This document shows, piece after piece, positions 14,815 to 20,614 of a DNA stretch of 20,614 nucleotides; the stretch's first letter is position 1, and every line of letters begins with the position of its first letter. This DNA comes from JBEHWX01 sp048498995 (lineage in GTDB: Bacteria; Bacteroidota; Ignavibacteria; OLB7). Below the pieces are notes generated by a model, which saw only the letters and a list, made by a program, of their open reading frames with translations, searched no databases and was not told the DNA's origin. Location of the stretch: the NCBI GenBank assembly GCA_048498995.1, contig JBEHWX010000103.1, forward strand, positions 1 through 20,614. The letters run 5' to 3'. The position numbers and the translations under genes were made by a program.

Positions 14815-14843
14815 AGTATACTCGATCGTGCTCTCAGGGTCAA
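14815..14843 (-). promoter_or_regulatory. near-consensus sigma70 promoter for the lytic transglycosylase gene
   Basis: On the minus strand TTGACC (14843-14838) and TATACT (14820-14815) are separated by exactly 17 bases; each hexamer matches the consensus at five of six positions. Transcription should start near 14808. This is the best promoter in the window. Confidence 0.85.
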
Positions 14844-14870
14844 GACGCGCGCGCCGGAAGAATGCGTGTG

Positions 14871-14898
14871 CGCGAAAAAATATTGTGGCGCGCACCAC
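14871..14898 (-). terminator. probable intrinsic terminator after the cupin gene
   Basis: On the minus strand a five-pair GTGGT/GCCAC stem (one wobble) with loop GCGC is followed by AATATTTTTT. A competing fold pairs 14868-14874 with 14889-14895 and puts the A/T tract in its loop. The stem is short but the T tract is the longest in the region. Confidence 0.45.
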
Positions 14899-14919
14899 GC
14901 TTCTCCCTGGAAACCGTGA

Positions 14920-14963
14920 CCGCGGAGTGCTGCCATGGCGTGCCATGCCACGGCGCTCCGCGG
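14920..14963. repeat. 44-base imperfect palindrome downstream of the cupin gene
   Basis: Bases 14920-14932 pair with 14951-14963 (13 pairs, two wobbles). After a small internal loop, CATGG at 14934-14938 pairs with CCATG at 14943-14947 around CGTG. It lies 48 bases after the cupin stop and can fold on either strand. There is no T-run next to it. Confidence 0.6.
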
Positions 14964-15010
14964 CCGCCGAAACCACCGCCAAGCGCGTGCCGTCGAGCCC
15001 TCCGGCATGC

Positions 15011-15373
15011 TCAGATCCGTTCCAGGCGCTCCACCGTGCGATCGTTTCTGACGTTGCCGGTGTTGAGCGTTCCCTTCGGCTCGATCAGCATCACGTGAAC
15101 CTCCTGTTCGGCGATCGGCAGATGCTCGACGCCGCGCGGAATCACCGCCATCTCTCCCTCGCGCAGCGTGATCTCGCCGTCGCGCAGCAGGATCCTGAGC
15201 GTTCCGCGCAGCACGAGAAACAGCTCGTCCTCCTCCTCGTGCGCGTGCCAGACGAACTCTCCCTGGAGCCTGGCGAGCTTGACGTGGGAATCGTTCAGCT
15301 CGGCGATGATCTTCGGGCTCCACTGCTCCCGGATCATCGCAAGCTTGTCGGCGAGCGTTATCGTGTCGACCAT
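15011..15373 (-). CDS. small single-domain cupin protein
   Basis: About 120 residues forming one RmlC-type cupin barrel. The first cupin motif is visible as EFVWHAHEEEDELFLVLRG, with two His and a Glu as potential metal ligands; the second follows as LREGEMAVIPRGVEHLP, with its conserved Pro and His. Proteins of this size bind a metal or small molecule, but the reaction cannot be predicted. The frame stays open to 15442, but MVDTITLADKL at 15373 is the typical start of such proteins; the added residues are basic and unlike the family. There is no signal peptide, so it is cytoplasmic. It is divergent from the AraC/GyrI regulator, with 121 bases between the two starts, which suggests that the regulator controls it. 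Confidence 0.86.
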   Translation of the reverse strand: MVDTITLADKLAMIREQWSPKIIAELNDSHVKLARLQGEFVWHAHEEEDELFLVLRGTLRILLRDGEITLREGEMAVIPRGVEHLPIAEQEVHVMLIEPKGTLNTGNVRNDRTVERLERI

Positions 15374-15406
15374 GGTCGGATGGGTTGTCGATGAGAGTTG
15401 TCGTAT

Positions 15407-15493
15407 CGACCGGTCGTGCCGGTCGCGGGCGCAAGTTCGCACGAACGATCAAATGCGCGGAGCCGTCGCGGTCGTAGTTTCGCACCGACCGCG
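15407..15493. promoter_or_regulatory. two palindromes built from the same hexamer in the cupin/AraC divergent region
   Basis: CGACCGG at 15407-15413 and CCGGTCG at 15419-15425 are perfect inverted arms with a 5-base spacer. CGCGGTCG at 15467-15474 and CGACCGCG at 15486-15493 are perfect 8-base arms with an 11-base spacer. Both pairs contain the hexamer CGACCG or its complement, four copies in all. Between them is GTTCG-CA-CGAAC (15435-15446). The second pair ends one base before the regulator ATG and could also form an RNA hairpin there. Confidence 0.5.
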
Positions 15494-15494
15494 T

Positions 15495-16409
15495 ATGACG
15501 AACCACGCCGTGCGACACAGGATCGAGCTCGCCCTCGAGTTCATCGAGGCGCATCTTCGGGAGGATCTCCGGGTGGAGATCGTTGCCGGCGTGGCAGCCT
15601 ATTCCCCGTGGCATTTCCAGCGGCTCTTCAGCGCGATCGTCGGGGAGACGGTCGCCTCCTACATCCGCCGGCGACGCCTGGCCGCGGCGCTCGACGCGCT
15701 TCTGGCCAGCCGACGGCCGATCGTGGAGATCGCCTGGGAGAATGGCTTCGAGTCGCAGGAGGCGTTCACCCGCGCGTTCAAGGCGGCGTTCGGGATGACG
15801 CCCGGCAGATGCCGCCGACAGGGGAGAGCCTGTGCGCCCACGCCGGCGCCGCGCCTCACCTGCGCATATCTCGCAACACTGTTCGAAGGAGAAGCAATGG
15901 AGCCTGTGATCAAGGAGCATGGTCCGATCGAGCTGGTCGGGATCGGGTCGAACTTCATCTCGATCTTCTCGGCCGATGCCGACAACAACGTGGTGATCCC
16001 CGGTCTCTGGGACGAGCTGATGCGCCGCTCCGGGGAGGTGCCGAACCGGATCGACGCCGCCGGAGCCTGGGGGCTCTGCGCGCCGATCGCCGATGAGGCC
16101 CGGCGGCGCCACGAGGACGAGTTCTACTATCTGGCCGGACTGGAGGTCTCCTCGCTCGACCAGGTTCCCGAGGGGATGACCGCGCGGCGCGTGCCGGCGG
16201 CGACCTACGCGGTCTTCACCCACACCGGTCCGCTCGACCGGCTCGGCGAGACGATGCGCTACATCTACGGCACCTGGCTCCCGACGGGCGGCTACGAACA
16301 GGCCGAGGGGCCGGACCTGGAACTCTACGACAAGCGCTTCGACCCCACGTCGCCGACATCGGAGATGGAGATCTGGCTCCCGGTGAAGGGGGGAAGGACT
16401 CCGGCCTGA
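15495..16409 (+). CDS. AraC-family regulator with C-terminal GyrI-like effector domain (Rob-like architecture)
   Basis: About 304 residues in two parts. Residues 1 to about 105 are an AraC/XylS DNA-binding domain with two helix-turn-helix units: EIVAGVAAYSPWHFQRLFSA, then IVEIAWENGFESQEAFTRAF and the closing FGMTPGRCRR. Residues 135-304 are a GyrI-like small-molecule binding domain (AraC_E_bind), starting EPVIKEHGPIELVGIGS and ending FDPTSPTSEMEIWLPV. This order, DNA binding first and ligand binding second, is that of E. coli Rob. The link between them (about 108-134) is poorly structured. The ATG at 15495 is chosen; the frame upstream is open but antisense to the cupin gene. No Shine-Dalgarno precedes this ATG, and a palindrome abuts it. 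A strong internal ribosome site precedes the second domain. Probably self-regulating and controlling the divergent cupin. Confidence 0.9.
   Translation: MTNHAVRHRIELALEFIEAHLREDLRVEIVAGVAAYSPWHFQRLFSAIVGETVASYIRRRRLAAALDALLASRRPIVEIAWENGFESQEAFTRAFKAAFGMTPGRCRRQGRACAPTPAPRLTCAYLATLFEGEAMEPVIKEHGPIELVGIGSNFISIFSADADNNVVIPGLWDELMRRSGEVPNRIDAAGAWGLCAPIADEARRRHEDEFYYLAGLEVSSLDQVPEGMTARRVPAATYAVFTHTGPLDRLGETMRYIYGTWLPTGGYEQAEGPDLELYDKRFDPTSPTSEMEIWLPVKGGRTPA
15886..15899 (+). promoter_or_regulatory. internal ribosome-binding site and ATG inside the AraC/GyrI gene
   Basis: AAGGAG at 15886-15891 is followed, after 5 bases, by an in-frame ATG at 15897. That is exactly where the GyrI-like domain begins (residue 135). 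It is a better initiation signal than the one at the gene's own start, and would yield a free effector-binding domain of about 170 residues. Confidence 0.55.
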
Positions 16410-16466
16410 GCGCGATCGACGTGGCTGGTCGCGTCATGATCGCGCGGCATTTCCAAGGCTTCGACT

Positions 16467-16505
16467 GCAACGACAAGGGCGCCGCGAGGGCGCCCTTGTC
16501 GTTGC
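16467..16505. terminator. 17-bp perfect hairpin between convergent araC/gyrI and valS
   Basis: Bases 16467-16483 pair without mismatch with 16489-16505 around a 5-base loop, the longest perfect stem in the window. It lies 57 bases after the regulator stop and 72 after the valS stop. Neither side has a T-run. It is probably a bidirectional terminator or 3' end protector. Confidence 0.6.
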
Positions 16506-16577
16506 GAATCTCATCTGATCGATCACGTCGGTCGGCGTCGAGCGAAACGCTCACCCGCCCCGGCGCGCCTTCTCCTC

Positions 16578-19310
<2,733 letters not shown>

Positions 19311-19491
19311 ATCGACGTTCGTCCTTGTTGTCGCGAGGTACCATGCGTGGCGAAGAGGTGAGCTTTCCCGTCCCCGCCGCGCCGACGCCCGGCGGCCACG
19401 CGCGGCCGTCTGCGTCGGGATCGAGGGGCGATAAAATAGGGATACCCCCGCTTTCGGCGACGAAAATTAGTCTTTCGCCGCCCCCTCCGGC

Positions 19492-19551
19492 ATCACGCGC
19501 GATGGCATCACGCGCGATGGCGCCACGCGCGATGGCGCCGTGCGCGATGGC
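19492..19551. repeat. four tandem copies of a 15-bp repeat upstream of valS
   Basis: Units at 19492, 19507, 19522 and 19537. Copies 1 and 2 are identical (ATCACGCGCGATGGC), copy 3 differs at two bases and copy 4 at one further base. It lies in the 286-base gap between the hydrolase stop and the valS start, upstream of an AT-rich patch (about 19432-19475). The unit is a multiple of three, but no convincing gene covers it. Confidence 0.9.
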
Positions 19552-19596
19552 GGGTGCCGGAGCTCGGGAGCGCTCACGATCGGCCCGGTTCCCCGG

Positions 19597-20490
19597 TCAC
19601 GTCCGAGCCGGCACGGCGTTCCCGATCACCTCGATGATCGGCCCGGCCAGGCGCGCGCCGATCTCCTCCTGCACGAAGTGTCCCGCCTCCGGATAGGTCT
19701 CCACGGTCGCGTCCGGGAAGAGCTCCCGCCACCGCTCGAGGTAGGCGGGGCCGAACGTCGGATCCTTCATCCCCCATAGGAGAAGCGCCGGTATCGCGGC
19801 GATCCGGTCGCGTCGGTTCCAGAGCCGGTCGTACCAGGCCGAGGATCCGATGAGCTCCTGGGCAAGGCGCCACGGCGCGACACGCTCGGCCGCGCTCCCA
19901 AACGGCGCCAGATAGTGGCGGTGGATCTCCGGCGTCAGCTTCGACTTGTCGCCGAAGGCTCCCGGAAGGAGGACGCGCGGCGAGAAGTTGAGCCGCGTGT
20001 AGAGGAATCTGCCGAGCGCGCCGCCGAACAGACGGCTCCCCATTTCGGCCGCCCGGTTGCCGGCCAGCGACCACATCCAGGTGTTGAACATGACGATCCG
20101 GGCGAATTTCTCCGGACGCTCCACCGCGCAGGAGAGCCCGATCGGCCCGCCGAAGTCGTGCACCACGAGCGTGATCTCCTCCAGTCCCAGCCGGTCGATC
20201 AGCATCATCAGATTGCGCGCGTGATCGGCGGGACGGTAGCCCCAGTCGGCCGGCTTATCGGAGAGCCCGAAGCCGATGTGGTCCGGGGCTATCACGCGGC
20301 CGTGGCGCGCCAGCTCCGGGATGATGGAGCGGTAGAGAAACGACCAGGTGGGCGTGCCATGGACCAGGAGGATCGGCGAGCCCGATCCCTCGTCGATGTA
20401 GCTCATCGTGCCGCCGTCGACGTTCATGGCGCGGGGCGTGAACGGATAGGCGCGTCGGTCGAGCCAGTCGGGAAGCTGCTGCGTGCTCAT
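19597..20490 (-). CDS. alpha/beta hydrolase, haloalkane dehalogenase/OleB-like
   Basis: A 297-residue alpha/beta-hydrolase with an aspartate nucleophile, in the sequence neighbourhood of haloalkane dehalogenases and the OleB beta-lactone decarboxylase. The catalytic triad is visible: Asp112 in VVHDFGG, Asp243 in WGMKDPTF and His271 in EAGHFVQEE. The oxyanion region is HGTPTWS (44-50), followed by DHIGFGLSDKP. Classical dehalogenases have Trp after the nucleophile, as DWGG, to hold the halide; here it is Phe113. Type I and II enzymes also have Glu or Asn where this has Thr46. Dehalogenation is therefore doubtful, and another ester, epoxide or lactone substrate is possible. There is no signal peptide. 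AGGAG lies 5 bases before the ATG, which overlaps the stop of the upstream gene. Confidence 0.85.
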   Translation of the reverse strand: MSTQQLPDWLDRRAYPFTPRAMNVDGGTMSYIDEGSGSPILLVHGTPTWSFLYRSIIPELARHGRVIAPDHIGFGLSDKPADWGYRPADHARNLMMLIDRLGLEEITLVVHDFGGPIGLSCAVERPEKFARIVMFNTWMWSLAGNRAAEMGSRLFGGALGRFLYTRLNFSPRVLLPGAFGDKSKLTPEIHRHYLAPFGSAAERVAPWRLAQELIGSSAWYDRLWNRRDRIAAIPALLLWGMKDPTFGPAYLERWRELFPDATVETYPEAGHFVQEEIGARLAGPIIEVIGNAVPART

Positions 20491-20614
20491 GATGCTCCTG
20501 TCGGTGTGTGATCGTTGGAATGGGTGGGGAGGAGTGATGCGCGGAAGAGCGCGGCCGCGCGCGCGGCGACCGCCGGTGCCGGATAGTGCTCCGGGTCGAG
20601 CAGGGCGTGCTGCA
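20487..20614 (-). CDS. C-terminal end of an unidentified protein, coupled to the hydrolase gene
   Basis: On the minus strand one frame is open from the window edge for 41 codons, ending PTGAS and a TGA at 20489-20487 that overlaps the hydrolase ATG as ATGA. The visible residues (ALLDPEHYPAPAVAARAAA, then a Leu-rich helix and a polar tail) look like a natural protein C-terminus, and the hydrolase ribosome site lies inside its last codons. The family cannot be told from this fragment. The overlap implies an operon with translational coupling. Confidence 0.6.
   Translation of the reverse strand, partial: QHALLDPEHYPAPAVAARAAALFRASLLPTHSNDHTPTGAS

Larger units (their letters stand above)
14645..15010 (-). 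other. 366-base intergenic region: cupin 3' end, promoter and leader of the transglycosylase gene
   Basis: Reading the minus strand, it contains in order a long imperfect palindrome (14963-14920), a short hairpin with a T6 tract (14898-14871), a strong promoter (14843-14815) and a leader of about 164 bases. The leader contains an AGGAG (14789-14785) before a five-codon ORF (MFRAR, 14780-14763). Its TGA overlaps as ATGA the start of a 21-codon ORF (14766-14701) beginning MIGSTLAGF. No known riboswitch consensus was recognised. Confidence 0.6.

Noticed and set aside
19492..19551. CRISPR array
   Set aside because: The 15-bp units are directly adjacent with no spacers, and no cas gene is in the window.
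19311..19596. T-box riboswitch upstream of valS
   Set aside because: No T-box bulge sequence, specifier stem or terminator/antiterminator pair could be recognised, only the tandem repeat and a weak AT-rich patch.

Overview
The window looks like a bacterial chromosome segment of high GC content. It holds core genes (a tRNA-Thr, valS, deoC), envelope and export proteins, and strong GC preference at third codon positions. Two secreted M1-family metallopeptidases are present, one ending in a Por/type-IX-like sorting domain, and a TldD homologue carries a Tat-type leader. I infer a member of the FCB superphylum, perhaps Gemmatimonadota, but nothing in the sequence proves the phylum. No phage, IS element, CRISPR array or integrase was seen, and nothing I would call a new multi-gene system.

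Layout, left to right. (1) Bases 1-836: the 3' end of a YtcJ-like amidohydrolase gene, then tRNA-Thr(CGT) with a strong intrinsic terminator. (2) 961-4770 (+): a secreted M1 peptidase with a helical-repeat tail, a gamma-carbonic-anhydrase-like protein and a DUF1232 membrane protein, closed by two consecutive hairpins. (3) 4816-6025 (-): two small exported proteins of unknown function, a probable lipoprotein and a cysteine-containing secreted protein. (4) 6026-10525 (+): a 306-base divergent intergenic region, then tldD, tldE/pmbA and an MFS transporter packed like an operon. (5) 10546-15373 (-): deoC, a second M1 peptidase with the sorting-type C-terminus, an MltB-like lytic transglycosylase with a near-consensus promoter and long leader, and a small cupin. 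(6) 15495-16409 (+): a Rob-like AraC/GyrI regulator, divergent from the cupin and separated from it by paired inverted repeats. (7) 16578-20614 (-): valS, a haloalkane-dehalogenase/OleB-like hydrolase, and the last 41 codons of an upstream gene coupled to it by an ATGA overlap.

How the genes may work together: the two M1 enzymes, the TldD/TldE pair and the MFS carrier suggest peptide breakdown outside the cytoplasm, followed by uptake. The lytic transglycosylase acts on peptidoglycan. The AraC/GyrI regulator probably controls itself and the cupin. The features most worth checking are regulatory: an internal ribosome-binding site inside the AraC/GyrI gene, tiny ORFs in the transglycosylase leader, a possible 40-codon ORF whose stop overlaps the tldD start, and the possibility that TldE leaves the cell as a passenger of Tat-exported TldD.
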